This document shows, in pieces, positions 26,533 to 36,445 of a DNA stretch of 64,000 nucleotides. Made by a program: the position numbers and the translations under genes. Each line of letters starts with the position of its first letter. Position 1 is the stretch's first letter. The stretch is taken from positions 7,081,001 through 7,145,000 of the forward strand of contig NZ_CP095481.1 in NCBI RefSeq assembly GCF_023023025.1, read 5' to 3'. Under the pieces are notes generated by a model. That model made no database searches. It was not told where the DNA came from and was given only the letters and a program-made list of their open reading frames with translations. Origin of the DNA: Amycolatopsis sp. WQ 127309 (GTDB taxonomy: Bacteria > Actinomycetota > Actinomycetes > Mycobacteriales > Pseudonocardiaceae).

Positions 26533-27370
26533 AGCAGCACGCCCAGCGCCTAGTTGGATGAACGAAGGTTGGCTGCCGGCGCACTTGGGGACCTGGATCA
26601 CGGCGCCGTCTACGCTCACCAGCAGCGGCAGGAAGGCCCTCCGGGGCATGCCTTGCACCCGGCGTCGAGATCGGGCAGTACGCCCTGGTCGGGATCGGCG
26701 CCGTGATTTGCGCGAGCTCCCACCGCGCCATAGTCCTGGCCAATCGGACCGCGCGTGCGGCTGACCGGCGGCTGCGCGGCAACCCTCGACGGGCCTGCGG
26801 TGCCAGCGGTGCGACCGGGCTCTACGGCCTGGTCGCTGACCTTTGGCTACGGGCGGTAAGAAAGAACGCACAATCAAGCGTCCGGACGGTTCATTCGAGC
26901 ACACGGTGAAGGCCGAGTGACTCAACCCGCCCGGAGCGCTCGGCGCGCTCGGCCGCCTTTTCGGCGCGGGTAGCACCGAGAGAACGGTGGCTCGTTGGCG
27001 GCCATGAGACGAGATGCGCGTGGTGTTCGGACTCGATCGCGGTGACGAAACCTCTACGTCACCGTCGACCAGCCCGGTGGACCATGTGCGCTCCTGACGC
27101 CTTCACCTGGACAGTCACTGTTCCGGCTTGGCTGAGGTGGCAAGGTGAGAACCAGGCGGAGTGGGACTCTGCCACTCGGAGGTGAAGCGGCTGCCGAACG
27201 TCCATGCGCTGAACAGCACTTACACCGGCCAGATCGCCCTTACGACGGCAGATTCTCGGGAAAGTTGCAGCTAAACGGCGCGAGTATCGACAACGTCAAG
27301 GGCTGGGAATGGCAATTCTGACCTATCACCGGTCACTTGGAGCCGGTTCGACTGGCAGTACGATCACCCG
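26533..27370. other. Gene-poor stretch with decayed coding fragments
   Basis: GC content drops towards the right. Fragments that look like protein are scattered in different frames, such as VEIGQYALVGIGAVICASSH (plus strand, about 26.67 kb) and KKERTIKRPDGSFEHTVKAE ending with a stop at about 26.92 kb. None has a ribosome site and an intact frame. No tRNA or recognisable insertion-sequence end was seen. Confidence 0.4.
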
Positions 27371-29101
27371 ATGATCGGTCCTGCTGCGAACAATGATCTG
27401 TTGCTGGCGATGCTGACAACGTTGGCCGGCGCAGATGTGGATGTGGAACCGGCGCGGATCGCGTTCGAGACGACGACAGGCGATTTCGCAGCTCGCTTCG
27501 CTGCGGCCATCGAGGCGCAGATCGCGCGGCTGGCCAAGCCCGAAGTGGTCATCGACATCCCGGAACGTCCGGAAGACCTGACCAAGAAGGATCTGGAGGA
27601 GCTGGTCAGACCAGCCGAGGTGGGGTTCCTGAAGTCGTATCCCACCAAGACCGACCTGCTTAAGCACCTCCAGCTGATCAAGCGCCGCCAGGAACGCCGC
27701 CCCGCCTGGGTTCCGACGGTGGACCGAACCGGCCGCCCCATTCCGGCCGACGAGCCGACCGTGGGCGCCGATGGGGAACTCTTGTTGACTTCCTCGAAGG
27801 TCACGAGCTTCCCGGAACTCGGCGAGGTAACCGTCCAACTGCCCACGGACGGCGAGGACCGACCGGAGCTTGCTGTCGTGCCCGGAGGCGTAGGCGAACT
27901 CGAGATGGTCTTACACGCCGTCCTGGGCACCGTCGGCAGCGAAGGCACATTCGGGAACGTGCGGCTTGACACGGCGGCCAACGAAGCGCTGGTGCCGGAC
28001 GAGGTGTGCTGGTGGCCGCGACAGACGGCCGTCCCCGTGACGGCAGCTGAGGATCCGGGCGTGGCCAGTGAGCTGCTTGCCACCGGCACGACACTCGGCG
28101 GCGTGCTGGTGGTCGACGGTTCAGCTGAAGCGGTCACGACGGCTCTTGCGTCGGCCGGGGATTGGCGGTTCAGCCGGCAGTGGCAGCTCGAGAGCTGGGA
28201 TCCGTCCGTCGATGCCCGTGTTTTGGTCTCGGCTCGCGCCGCGCTGGCAGGTTGGGCGAGCGAGGGAGGCAGCGGGTTGGTGCTTCACGTGGGCGGCGGA
28301 GCATTCCATGCTCACGAAGGGGTATCCGGACTTCCCGGCACGCTTCACAGCTATCTGCTGTGCGTCACGAGGTCAGGTACCGGCAGCGACACGATCGACG
28401 CCGTGCACCGGGTGACGCTGTCGTGTCCGGGGGAGTTCTGGTGCTGTCGTGGCGGCTGCACCGAGCAGGAGATACCTGAATTTGATTGGTTGCTGCTGTC
28501 GCTCGTCGAGGCAGGAAGCGCGGCGGACGCCGCGGCGAATGCGGACGACGTCCGGGAGGCCTACCTCAACCTGTATGGAGCCACAGGCTTCGAGGAATAC
28601 ACGGACGTCGTGCTCGACGTTGTGGAGACGGCCCTAAGCAGCTGGGGGTGGGTTGCGCTGAAACGCTCGACGTGGGAGGGCGGCTTGGAGGAGGTCCTCC
28701 TGCGCAGGGCCGAGCAGTGCCTCACTGTGATGTATGACCCGGTCACCCGTCGGCTGCGGCTGGTCGACGGCAAGCCTGAATTGCAGCTCAACCTCGACAT
28801 GCTCGCAGAGGACGGCGTGCTCACCGGCGATGATGGCGCAGAGCGGTTGGACACTGGCGCCGAGGCTGTCGAGCGCTGGGGGAGCGATCTGCTGACCGCT
28901 GCGCAGGACCTTCTCCGCGGCTTGATCGAGGAGTTGCCGCAGCAGGACGAACCGGCCGAAGGCACGGTGCTCGGCCTGCACCCGCACGCTGACGGAAGTC
29001 TGCGCGGTCCCACCGCGGCGGTCTTGGCGGAGAAGCAGGTTTCCGCTCTGTTCCGCACCATGGGTTTGCTGGGCACCGGCGACAAGCCGACGCGCGCATA
29101 A
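27371..29101 (+). CDS. Hypothetical 576-residue protein
   Basis: A single intact frame with an acidic composition and lower GC than the flanks. Visible features are an N-terminal helical part (residues 1-130, ending LTKKDLEELVRPAEVGFLKS), a middle of alternating strands (ELGEVTVQLPTDG, GTTLGGVLVVDGSAEAV), a Cys cluster (CPGEFWCCRGGC, about 355-366) that could bind metal, and a C-terminal helical region. No catalytic motif is recognised. It stands alone between decayed DNA and the serine-recombinase remnant, so it may be cargo of a former mobile element. Function unknown. Confidence 0.7.
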   Translation: MIGPAANNDLLLAMLTTLAGADVDVEPARIAFETTTGDFAARFAAAIEAQIARLAKPEVVIDIPERPEDLTKKDLEELVRPAEVGFLKSYPTKTDLLKHLQLIKRRQERRPAWVPTVDRTGRPIPADEPTVGADGELLLTSSKVTSFPELGEVTVQLPTDGEDRPELAVVPGGVGELEMVLHAVLGTVGSEGTFGNVRLDTAANEALVPDEVCWWPRQTAVPVTAAEDPGVASELLATGTTLGGVLVVDGSAEAVTTALASAGDWRFSRQWQLESWDPSVDARVLVSARAALAGWASEGGSGLVLHVGGGAFHAHEGVSGLPGTLHSYLLCVTRSGTGSDTIDAVHRVTLSCPGEFWCCRGGCTEQEIPEFDWLLLSLVEAGSAADAAANADDVREAYLNLYGATGFEEYTDVVLDVVETALSSWGWVALKRSTWEGGLEEVLLRRAEQCLTVMYDPVTRRLRLVDGKPELQLNLDMLAEDGVLTGDDGAERLDTGAEAVERWGSDLLTAAQDLLRGLIEELPQQDEPAEGTVLGLHPHADGSLRGPTAAVLAEKQVSALFRTMGLLGTGDKPTRA

Positions 29102-29104
29102 CCC

Positions 29105-29942
29105 AGGCCGCTTCGCCAGGATCGCGGCGACCGTGCGCAAGGTCCAGGCGCCGCGCGGTTCAGTGGCGGTTGCGGTCCGGGTCGGCGCTGGAGGGGCAGG
29201 GGACACCGCGTTCGTTGAGGTGCCGGGCGATGCTGGCGACGCTGTGCCCGGCGAGACGTTGCCGAAACATCCAGCTCACGTGCGGCGCGGTTCGGGGATC
29301 GGGAGCAAGCTGTTGCAGTCGCCGGCCCCAGCGCGCGTCGGCGGGGTTGGGGTGCGGGCCCCGCGTCGACGAGACGGTAGCCGTAGGGTGGCCGTCCGCC
29401 GATGTAGCGGCGGTGTTGGTGGCCTGCTATGCATCGCGGCCAGGACGCGGTAGCGGACACGGAGGACCTCGCGTTGTGACTGGGTGGCCAGCAGCGTCAT
29501 CAATGCCCGGTGGTCACGGTTGCCGAGATCGACCGGGCCGCCGGTTCGGGCAGCCACAGCTGGATACCGTGGCGGGCGCACCCGTATAAAGGTTGCCGAC
29601 CTGGCTGCCGGTGAAGGCGCGGTCGCACTCGCCGACCACGATCGCATCGATCGCGGGCTCAGGGGCGGAGACCGAGGCCAACAGCCGGGCAGCCTGCGGT
29701 CGATGCCGCCATGGGACGCGGCGTGAGGTGCCGACGTCGAAGTGCGCGGCGACAATCTGGCCGTGACCGGTGATGAGATGTTCCGCCATGTCGCGTTGCC
29801 AGCCCTGTGATGGCACGCGGTCTTGATGGCGCGAGGTCGAGGTGCGGCCGTAGAAGGCGAACCGCAGGCCGTTGAACTGGACTTCTGTGGATGCTGCTCC
29901 GGTCTGGCTTCTTCTGCTCATCCACTGTGCGAGCAAGTCCAC
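29105..29942 (-). pseudogene. Serine recombinase (resolvase-type), frameshifted remnant
   Basis: Read on the minus strand, the resolvase N-terminal domain begins at about 29864: FAFYGRTSTSRHQDRVPSQ with the catalytic Ser, then IDAIVVGECDRAFTG. It jumps frame near 29.55 kb to VDLGNRDHRALMTLLATQ, jumps again to GGRPPYGYRLVDAGP and finally to WTLRTVAAILA before ending near 29.1 kb. At least three frameshifts are needed to join the pieces and the C-terminal part of a large serine recombinase is missing. It is evidence that the island was once mobile. Confidence 0.75.
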
Positions 29943-30059
29943 AGCATCTTTCGGAGACGAGTACTGAGCCGGGTGTGGTCGACGTGGATGCACGCTGGAC
30001 CGATGGCGAGGCTGACGCCTTATGACGGCGTGTTCGAGTTCATCCGCCCGTTCGGAGTA

Positions 30060-30365
30060 GCGGATCGGGCGCACGCAGGCCGTATAACGACCTATGCGAC
30101 GAGGCTGAATTCGAGTGGGTGCTGATGTTCGGCACGCCGGCGGACACCCCGGCCGCCGTCGAAGCGGCCGGCCGCCTCGAGACCAACTCCTCACCGTCGT
30201 CGCGGACGTCGTCGGCGAGTCCGCCGCACCTCGGTACTGCGCCTTGCTGATGTCCAGTGCGCGCGGCGTCGCGGGCATGGAACTTAGTGGTCACCTGGCG
30301 AAGGACAAATGGCAGGTCGACGTGGATCAGCTGGTGCGCATGCTGGTCGACGGTATCCAGTTCGG
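30060..30365 (+). pseudogene. TetR-regulator C-terminal remnant
   Basis: Two frames are required. The first gives CDEAEFEWVLMFGTPADTP, the second LLTVVADVVGES and GVAGMELSGHLAKDKWQVDV, which resemble the ligand domain of actinobacterial TetR proteins (the ELxGHLxxDKW segment). The HTH half is absent. The assignment rests on pattern memory only. Confidence 0.4.
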
Positions 30366-30955
30366 CGCGGAGGGGCCGGCGCGCACCGCTGATCGGCGAG
30401 TCCGCCAGTATCCTCCAGTCGTTCTGCACGCCACGATCGCCGAGTTGGCCGATCCGCAATACGACCTGCCAAGAGCTCAAAGTCCCTCGCGGCCGTCTTG
30501 GGCCTCAGCACCGTGGTGCCCGCGCGCTCGGGATCGCTGGGCTCTTTGTGGTGAATGCTGCCGACTTCCAAGTGACAGCGGTCGGCTGAAGTTGACCTGA
30601 ATGGGTGAACTTCTCGGAGCCGTCCGGAAAGTTTTGGACTGGTGCTGCTTCGCGAACCGGTTCACCACGGGCCGTCGGCGGATCGGCCACCAGCACACCA
30701 GGCTGCAGTCGAGGAAGTGCTCAGATGGCAGTATCCTGGGTCAGCCGTTTCGAGGCCTATCTCCAGGCCGTTGCGCTCCCGTCCACGGTTGCGGGTCAAA
30801 CGGCCGATCCCTGAGTCGTCAATTCACTCGATTCCGTTCGGACGACAGTACGGATAGTGCGACCCGGCCCTCCGCCGCGCGCAGCAGTTCACGCCCAGGT
30901 AACGATTGTAGCTCCGTATTTCACGGTCTTGCACTGACAACTAGGGTGATGCACC
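30366..30955. other. No supported gene
   Basis: Short overlapping frames on both strands without ribosome sites or conserved motifs. It includes the promoter region of the small-protein/ATPase/nuclease operon; no obvious operator palindrome was found. Confidence 0.4.
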
Positions 30956-31669
30956 GTGGGCAATCTCAGGGGCGGAGAGATAAGTGATGATGGTCGGGTC
31001 ACCAGTCGCGAACAGGACGCGGTTCGAATCCTCCTGTTGATCGACGGTGCGGCCGAACCTCTTCCGGCACCGATTGCCGACGACACTGCGCTTGCGAGCG
31101 CTGTCGGAGTGGTGGAGAGTCAGGTTCGGCTGCAGAAGCTTGACTTTTGGGTGCGCAATCCCGACTTTCTGGCCGACGAGTTGTTGAACGATTTCGAGGA
31201 AAGTCGCGAACCGCGGCTACTTGAGCTTGCCGGTCAGATCTTGGACTCCGAGGAGCCGGAAGTCCGCCGGTACCCGATGCTGCGGCATCACTTCGGGGCA
31301 TATGAGCCACTGGACGACGCGCTGGCGGTGCTGCGCGCGGCTGGTCTCGTGGTTCGTCGACGTCGCGGCACGCTGGGGCGGACCTCGCGCCACGACTACT
31401 ACCTGCTGCAACGCGGCCGCGAAGTCGCCCGGACGGTCATCGCGGAAGCGCCGCCGTTCCGGTACTACGTGGAGCGGATCGATCTAGTACTGGACCTAGC
31501 GGACGGACGGGGCGGCAACGAGTTGAAGGAGCGTCAGTACTTGCAGGCCGAGTACGCCGCCGCGGAGCGCGGAACGCGGATCGGGAGTATCAGCGTCAGG
31601 GCCCGCGAACGACTCACGGTACTGCGATCGGCGAACCTCACCCTCGGCCGCGAGGAGGGCATCGGATGA
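30956..31669 (+). CDS. Small accessory protein of the SMC-ATPase/nuclease operon
   Basis: A 237-residue protein with GTG start preceded by AGGG. The first 70 residues are helical; residues about 60-150 (LLNDFEESREPRLLELAGQ, YEPLDDALAVLRAAGLVVRR, DYYLLQRGREVARTVI) look like a winged-helix region. The C-terminus is charged and helical. Its stop overlaps the start of the ATPase gene (ATGA). Small winged-helix middle components are known in several ATPase-nuclease defence operons such as the ABC three-component group, and this gene has the matching size and place. The family assignment is inference. Confidence 0.7.
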   Translation: MGNLRGGEISDDGRVTSREQDAVRILLLIDGAAEPLPAPIADDTALASAVGVVESQVRLQKLDFWVRNPDFLADELLNDFEESREPRLLELAGQILDSEEPEVRRYPMLRHHFGAYEPLDDALAVLRAAGLVVRRRRGTLGRTSRHDYYLLQRGREVARTVIAEAPPFRYYVERIDLVLDLADGRGGNELKERQYLQAEYAAAERGTRIGSISVRARERLTVLRSANLTLGREEGIG

Positions 31670-33645
31670 GCCCCGCCGCTGTCGACCCGCCCACGCAGCC
31701 GGATGGATCGCTGGCTGCGCTGATCGCCCGGCGGGCGAAGACCGACCGCTCTGACGTCGAAGAGGTCTTCACAACGCGTGGGTTACCGCTGGCGTACCCG
31801 CCCGCACGGCCCCGTCCTGTTCGCATCCACCGCCTCCGAGTCGCCGGCAGGCGTTCAGGCATCGAGCCGGAAGGCTCTGTCGACCGGACGTTCAATTTCA
31901 ACGACGGGCTCACCGCCCTGGTCGCCTCCAACCTGAAGGGCAAGACCAGCGTCCTCGAACTGATCACCTGGTGTCTCCGCGGGATGCCCCGGCCCAAGCT
32001 GCAAGGAGACGTCCGTCGCTGGCTGACCCGCGTCGAACTGGACGCGACGATCGCGGGTCAGCCCATGGGCTTCAGGCTCAGCCTGTCCCAAGAGGCTCTA
32101 CTGTCCGGAGTCGTGGTCACGGCGCCGGACGTCAAACAACTGGGCAGTGCCGATGCGTCGAAGCTCATCGTCACCGATAATCAGGCTGACTTCACCGCCA
32201 AGGTGGCGGAGCTGATGCTGGATCGCCTCGACCTCCAGCCGATCGTCAACAAGTTCACGGCCGGGGAGGACGTCCGTACTCAGACGCACGGCTGGCCCTC
32301 CTACTACTCCGCGATCTACCTGCAACTCGGGCGAGACCGGCCGCTGCTCGGAAACCAGAAGATGGCCGGGCTTGCCGGGCGGCTTCTGCAGGTCTTCCTC
32401 GATCTTCCGGCAACCGCGGTCCTCGCGCGGGTCAAGGCAACGTACGACGTGCTCCACGCCGAGACCGACAAACAAGTCAAAGGTGCAGAACGAGCAGTCG
32501 CCGAACGCGCAGAAGAACGAGCGCGCGTCGAGGTCGCCTTGGTAGATGCACGCCGGAAACTCGCTGAGCTGCGGTCAGCGGCGCCTGGCCGGGACCTGAG
32601 GGAACTCGCGAGAAAGTCCGCCGAGCTTGCGGGGCAGGTCGCTGACGCCCAGGACGAACGTGACGAGGTCAGCCGGGCCTATCGCGAGGCACGCAGGACT
32701 CGGCAACTCGACGACAAGGCACTCAACGATGTCCTTGAAAGTGACGTCGCTCGGCTGCTCTTCCACGGCCTGAACCCCAGTGCTTGCCCGCGCTGCGAGA
32801 CTCCGATCGGTGGTGAGCGGCGCCAAGCCGAACGAGACGTGCATCGTTGCGCCGTGTGTACCACCGAGGTGACCGCCGTGCAAGACGAGGACGAGGCAGT
32901 CGAGGCCGAAGCACGTGAACGGGTCAAAGGCAGCAAAGCAGCGGAAAAGGCGGCCAAGCAGGAGCTCGAAACCGCTGAGGCGGATCTCGCCCGCTTGACC
33001 GGCGAGCTGGCCGCAGTCCAGACCGATCTGAGAACCGCAGCAACAGCCAGGGAGTCGCATGATCGAGCCGCAGCGGAACTTGAGGTGGCTCGTTGGAAGG
33101 GTGCGCTCGAGGTCCTGCCCGAATTGCCGCCGACAGCGACAGGTAGCGAAGACATCACGCAGACGGTCTTGAAAGCCGCTGCGAAGGTACTGGAGGACGA
33201 GAGCAGAGACGCCGCATCGCAGCTCTTCGCTGATCTGAATGCCGAGATCGTGGGCCTGGCACACCAGTTCGGCATGACTTCATTGCAGAGCGTGGAGATC
33301 AACCGATCCGCACAGCTCAAGGTGGTCAAAGGAGGAGTCGAAAAACCGTTTGGAGATCAGGATCCCGGCGCACAGCTACGCCTCCGGATCGCCGTCATCG
33401 TCGCGTTGCTCAGGGTTGGCACGCGACACGGTATCTCGACGCATCCCGGCCTGATCCTCGTCGACAGTCCTAAGGCCGAGGAGATCCAACCCGCCGACGC
33501 CACCATCATCTTCCGCGAACTCAATCGCCTCGCCAAAGCGGAAGGAATTCAAGTGCTGATCACCACGGCCGACTTCGACCTCGCCGCCGAGACCTTGCCG
33601 GCCGACAGCGTCATCGCGGCCAAGCGCGGCCAACCGCTGTGGTGA
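31666..33645 (+). CDS. Rad50/SMC-like ATPase with zinc-binding coiled-coil insert
   Basis: A 659-residue ABC-type ATPase. The Walker A is ASNLKGKTS (residues 87-95), with Ala in place of the first Gly. A coiled coil (about 255-345 and 400-475, rich in Glu, Lys, Arg, Ala) flanks a zinc site CPRC (374-377) and CAVC (395-398). A signature-like segment FGDQDPGAQLRLRIAVIVALL follows, split here into FGDQDPGAQL and RLRIAVIVALL, then the Walker B GLILVDSPKAEE (Asp 600) and a D-loop-like stretch. The short arms recall the SMC-like ATPases of Lamassu or ABC three-component systems rather than housekeeping RecN or SbcC. ATGA overlap upstream; the nuclease gene starts 45 bp downstream. Confidence 0.85.
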   Translation: MSPAAVDPPTQPDGSLAALIARRAKTDRSDVEEVFTTRGLPLAYPPARPRPVRIHRLRVAGRRSGIEPEGSVDRTFNFNDGLTALVASNLKGKTSVLELITWCLRGMPRPKLQGDVRRWLTRVELDATIAGQPMGFRLSLSQEALLSGVVVTAPDVKQLGSADASKLIVTDNQADFTAKVAELMLDRLDLQPIVNKFTAGEDVRTQTHGWPSYYSAIYLQLGRDRPLLGNQKMAGLAGRLLQVFLDLPATAVLARVKATYDVLHAETDKQVKGAERAVAERAEERARVEVALVDARRKLAELRSAAPGRDLRELARKSAELAGQVADAQDERDEVSRAYREARRTRQLDDKALNDVLESDVARLLFHGLNPSACPRCETPIGGERRQAERDVHRCAVCTTEVTAVQDEDEAVEAEARERVKGSKAAEKAAKQELETAEADLARLTGELAAVQTDLRTAATARESHDRAAAELEVARWKGALEVLPELPPTATGSEDITQTVLKAAAKVLEDESRDAASQLFADLNAEIVGLAHQFGMTSLQSVEINRSAQLKVVKGGVEKPFGDQDPGAQLRLRIAVIVALLRVGTRHGISTHPGLILVDSPKAEEIQPADATIIFRELNRLAKAEGIQVLITTADFDLAAETLPADSVIAAKRGQPLW

Positions 33646-33690
33646 CGTGAATATGGAAGCGATGCATGCTGCAGTCCCGCGGAGCTGGCG

Positions 33691-35760
33691 ATGACCGCGC
33701 TCGCTGATCGCCTGGCCATGACGGCGAGCAACGGCGACGTCATGTCGTGGGCTGAGCTCGACGAGCTCTCGGTCGCCGAGCACGCCGGAGAGGTTGCGGC
33801 GTCGTCGCTTGCTCCGATCCTCGCCGAGGCGCTGGTGGCTTCGGCGGACAGACGGCCCGACGGCTGGGACCTGGCGTCCGCAGGCTTCGTTGCCGGGCTG
33901 GTGAATCAGACCAGCTTGCTGGCTCTCGTCAGCAGCGTGGAGGCACTGCTGGCAAGTCCCGCCACGCTGCAAACACAGGGCAAGCGGTTGCACGATGCCC
34001 TTCTTGAGGGTCTCAGCAGTGCGATAAGGACCAACCCGCTCTTAGCTGCTGGCCGGTTGGAAGGCGCAGTTCGGCTGGCCGTCGCCAACGCGGTGAACCC
34101 CTTCGCGGTTGTCGGTATCCTCACTTCGATCAGCGATGACATTCCTGAGGAGTACGCCGAGCGCCTTCCACGGCTACTCGGCGCCGCGATGGATCGCTGG
34201 GCGGATAATTCCGCGTTTGTGGAGACGATCCGTGAAGCTTTGGACCAGCTTCGCCACCACGAGACAGCGGCCGCCGACGCGATGTTTGAGCTCGGCTGTG
34301 ACCAGCTACGGACTGCCCTGGCTGCTGAGACGCTGCCGTCCGCGATGAAGTCGCTCACGACCGCGTTGGGCAGTTTCACCACGGCGGACGCCGCCGACGA
34401 AGCCCGCCATGACGCCCGAGCTTACGCCGCCGCCTGTGATGCGATTCTCGCCTTCAGTGCGCAGGACGCAGCGCGCATGGCGGACGCGCGCCGGCGTATC
34501 ACCGAGGCGCTGCAGCAGCGAGACGCTTGGCTGAGCGCCATGCACCTACCCTCCTGGCTTCGTCCACGACTGGCCGCCGAACTCGCTTGGCACAGACTGG
34601 TCCTGGTGCTGGAGTCGGCCGGTGACTATCTGTCCCAGCCAGTGTGGTTCAACGTGTGGGAAGCCCTCGACGCGGTTCTCCAGGCCTATCGGCAGGCCCG
34701 CACCATGCGTCCACTGCCGAGCAGCGCGAATAGCGCAGGACTCGCAGCGATCATCGAGCCGGCCATCGGAGGCGCGATCCTCCAGCGGCAAAGTCACCTC
34801 GCGGGGCTCAGCCGATCCATCGTCGAAGCCGCGAAGCCCGGATCACCCATGTTCGACGTGACGACAGCGGAGAAGCTGCTCGCCTGCATTGAGGGTCTTG
34901 GCGTTATCTCGCGGGACCGCGAACCGCGGTCGCCGTCGTCTGACATCGCAGACGGTGACCGGGGTGACGACGAACCCCATCGGCCGGACACGTCGAGGCT
35001 GTACGAACTTGCTCCCGCATTGACCCGTGCGTTGGGCGAGCAGCAGGCTGCTGTGCTCGCCGAGGACCTCGACGACGACAAGCTCCGAACCGTGGAAGGA
35101 CTCGTCCACAGCGGCGAACTCAGCCGGTCCAGAACTGCTCACCCGGTCCTCGACCCACTCCTGGACAAGGTCCTTCTCGACCTGGGCCAATCATCGGCGT
35201 TCACGGGAAGGGTCAGGACGACCTTCAGCCTCCTTGTCGAACAAACCATCTTGTTTCTCTTCAGTCGAGCTGATCTGACTACGAAGACGTGGGGTCTGCA
35301 CAAGGAGAAGGACAAGGACTATCGTCGACTATTACAGAAAGGCTCCAAGAAACCACTCGAAGGGGACTTGCAGCAGGACTACTACCAATGGCTGGCCACT
35401 GGGCAGCTGGCTGGTCAATGCGCGGTCGAGATCAGCGATATCGCCAGGGGGCGCGCGGATGTGGTCATCACCTTCGGAACCATTCGCTACCTCACGGAGA
35501 TCAAACGTGAGCTAAAGCGGGCGGACCCCGTGAGCGTCGAAGCCGCCTACTTGCAACAAGCAACTGAATATGGGAACACAAACGTACCATTCGGGCAACT
35601 ACTGGTCCTGGACCTGACTCCGCATCTCGACGGGACGCCGAGGCTAGACGAATCGGTGTGGGTGGCGCGGCACAAACCGCAAGGGACTGTTACCGATCGG
35701 TGGGTCGTTGCGGGCGTTGTCGCTGGTAACCGGCCGACGCCCAGCGGGCTCTCGGTCTGA
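33691..35760 (+). CDS. Large protein with C-terminal PD-(D/E)xK nuclease motif
   Basis: A 689-residue protein. Residues 1 to about 470 are Ala/Leu-rich helical repeats without recognisable family. The C-terminal 190 residues contain EGDLQQDYYQWL (Glu 557), RADVVITFG (Asp 590) and LTEIKREL (Glu 603, Lys 605), an arrangement of the PD-(D/E)xK superfamily, then a strand LLVLDLTPH. GGAG at 33681-33684 precedes the ATG. As the last gene after an SMC-like ATPase it is a good candidate effector nuclease, with the helical part possibly contacting the ATPase. Nuclease activity is inferred from the motif only. Confidence 0.78.
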   Translation: MTALADRLAMTASNGDVMSWAELDELSVAEHAGEVAASSLAPILAEALVASADRRPDGWDLASAGFVAGLVNQTSLLALVSSVEALLASPATLQTQGKRLHDALLEGLSSAIRTNPLLAAGRLEGAVRLAVANAVNPFAVVGILTSISDDIPEEYAERLPRLLGAAMDRWADNSAFVETIREALDQLRHHETAAADAMFELGCDQLRTALAAETLPSAMKSLTTALGSFTTADAADEARHDARAYAAACDAILAFSAQDAARMADARRRITEALQQRDAWLSAMHLPSWLRPRLAAELAWHRLVLVLESAGDYLSQPVWFNVWEALDAVLQAYRQARTMRPLPSSANSAGLAAIIEPAIGGAILQRQSHLAGLSRSIVEAAKPGSPMFDVTTAEKLLACIEGLGVISRDREPRSPSSDIADGDRGDDEPHRPDTSRLYELAPALTRALGEQQAAVLAEDLDDDKLRTVEGLVHSGELSRSRTAHPVLDPLLDKVLLDLGQSSAFTGRVRTTFSLLVEQTILFLFSRADLTTKTWGLHKEKDKDYRRLLQKGSKKPLEGDLQQDYYQWLATGQLAGQCAVEISDIARGRADVVITFGTIRYLTEIKRELKRADPVSVEAAYLQQATEYGNTNVPFGQLLVLDLTPHLDGTPRLDESVWVARHKPQGTVTDRWVVAGVVAGNRPTPSGLSV

Positions 35761-35935
35761 CTGCCATGGCGCTCCAGCGGTTGTTGACATAACGACCCGT
35801 ATGTAAACCTGCCCACCGGCTGGCGACGCCGAGGCGGGCGCTGCGTATAACGACGTGTACTTCGCTTTGTCTACTTACGGTAACTGCTATTGAGTCGGAT
35901 ATGAGCCGCGCAGACGATGCTGGCAGGCTCGTCGG

Positions 35936-36390
35936 ATGGTCGACATCCTTCGCGGTTCGCCCTTGGAGCCCGACGACGCTGACAGGCGGCTGTCCGTAGC
36001 CGACTGGGAGCGGCGCCTGCGAGGTATGCCAGGTTCTCGCACGCTGCTTCTGCAGCGGCAAGTGCGACAGATTGCCTACGTCTTCCAAGCCAACTTCGCC
36101 GAGTACCGGCACTTCATCGACACGCTGCAATGGCAGGGGAGACACCCCCCGGTCAGGGATGTCGCAAGTGCCGATGTCCTTGAGGAGGTGCTCGACGAGA
36201 GTCAACGGCTGCTGCACAGCGTACTCGCCGCGACGACGACGCGCGTCGGGCAACTCCGCCGGTTCATCAAGCACAACTTCGACGCCGACTCCCCGATCGC
36301 CACCGCATACCAAGAGCGGGTCGTATTATTCGCCGACGACGTCACGGCAGCTTCCTGCACAAGGTGCGCAACGAGCGCGGTGCTCAGATC
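35936..36390 (+). pseudogene. Truncated hypothetical, fused to the hisS fragment
   Basis: Intact reading frame of about 150 residues (LSVADWERRLRGMPGS, RQIAYVFQANFAEYRHFID, VGQLRRFIKHNFDADSP) that ends without its own C-terminus. Near 36350 the sequence FLHKVRNERG continues in a different frame, so a frameshift precedes the junction with the hisS-derived DNA. The family is not recognised. The codon use is slightly less GC-biased than in the toxin genes. Confidence 0.5.
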
Positions 36391-36391
36391 G

Positions 36392-36445
36392 CTGGACAAG
36401 CTGGACAAGCTGGACAAGCTGGACAAGCTGGACAAGCTGGACAAG
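36392..36445 (+). repeat. Six tandem copies of CTGGACAAG
   Basis: A perfect 9-bp unit is repeated six times, encoding (Leu-Asp-Lys)6. Actinobacterial HisRS carries an LDKLD segment at the matching place, so slippage seems to have expanded it in the hisS fragment. Confidence 0.9.

Noticed and set aside
36392..36445. CRISPR-like or satellite repeat
   Set aside because: A 9-bp in-frame unit without spacers, within a hisS-derived sequence; simple slippage.
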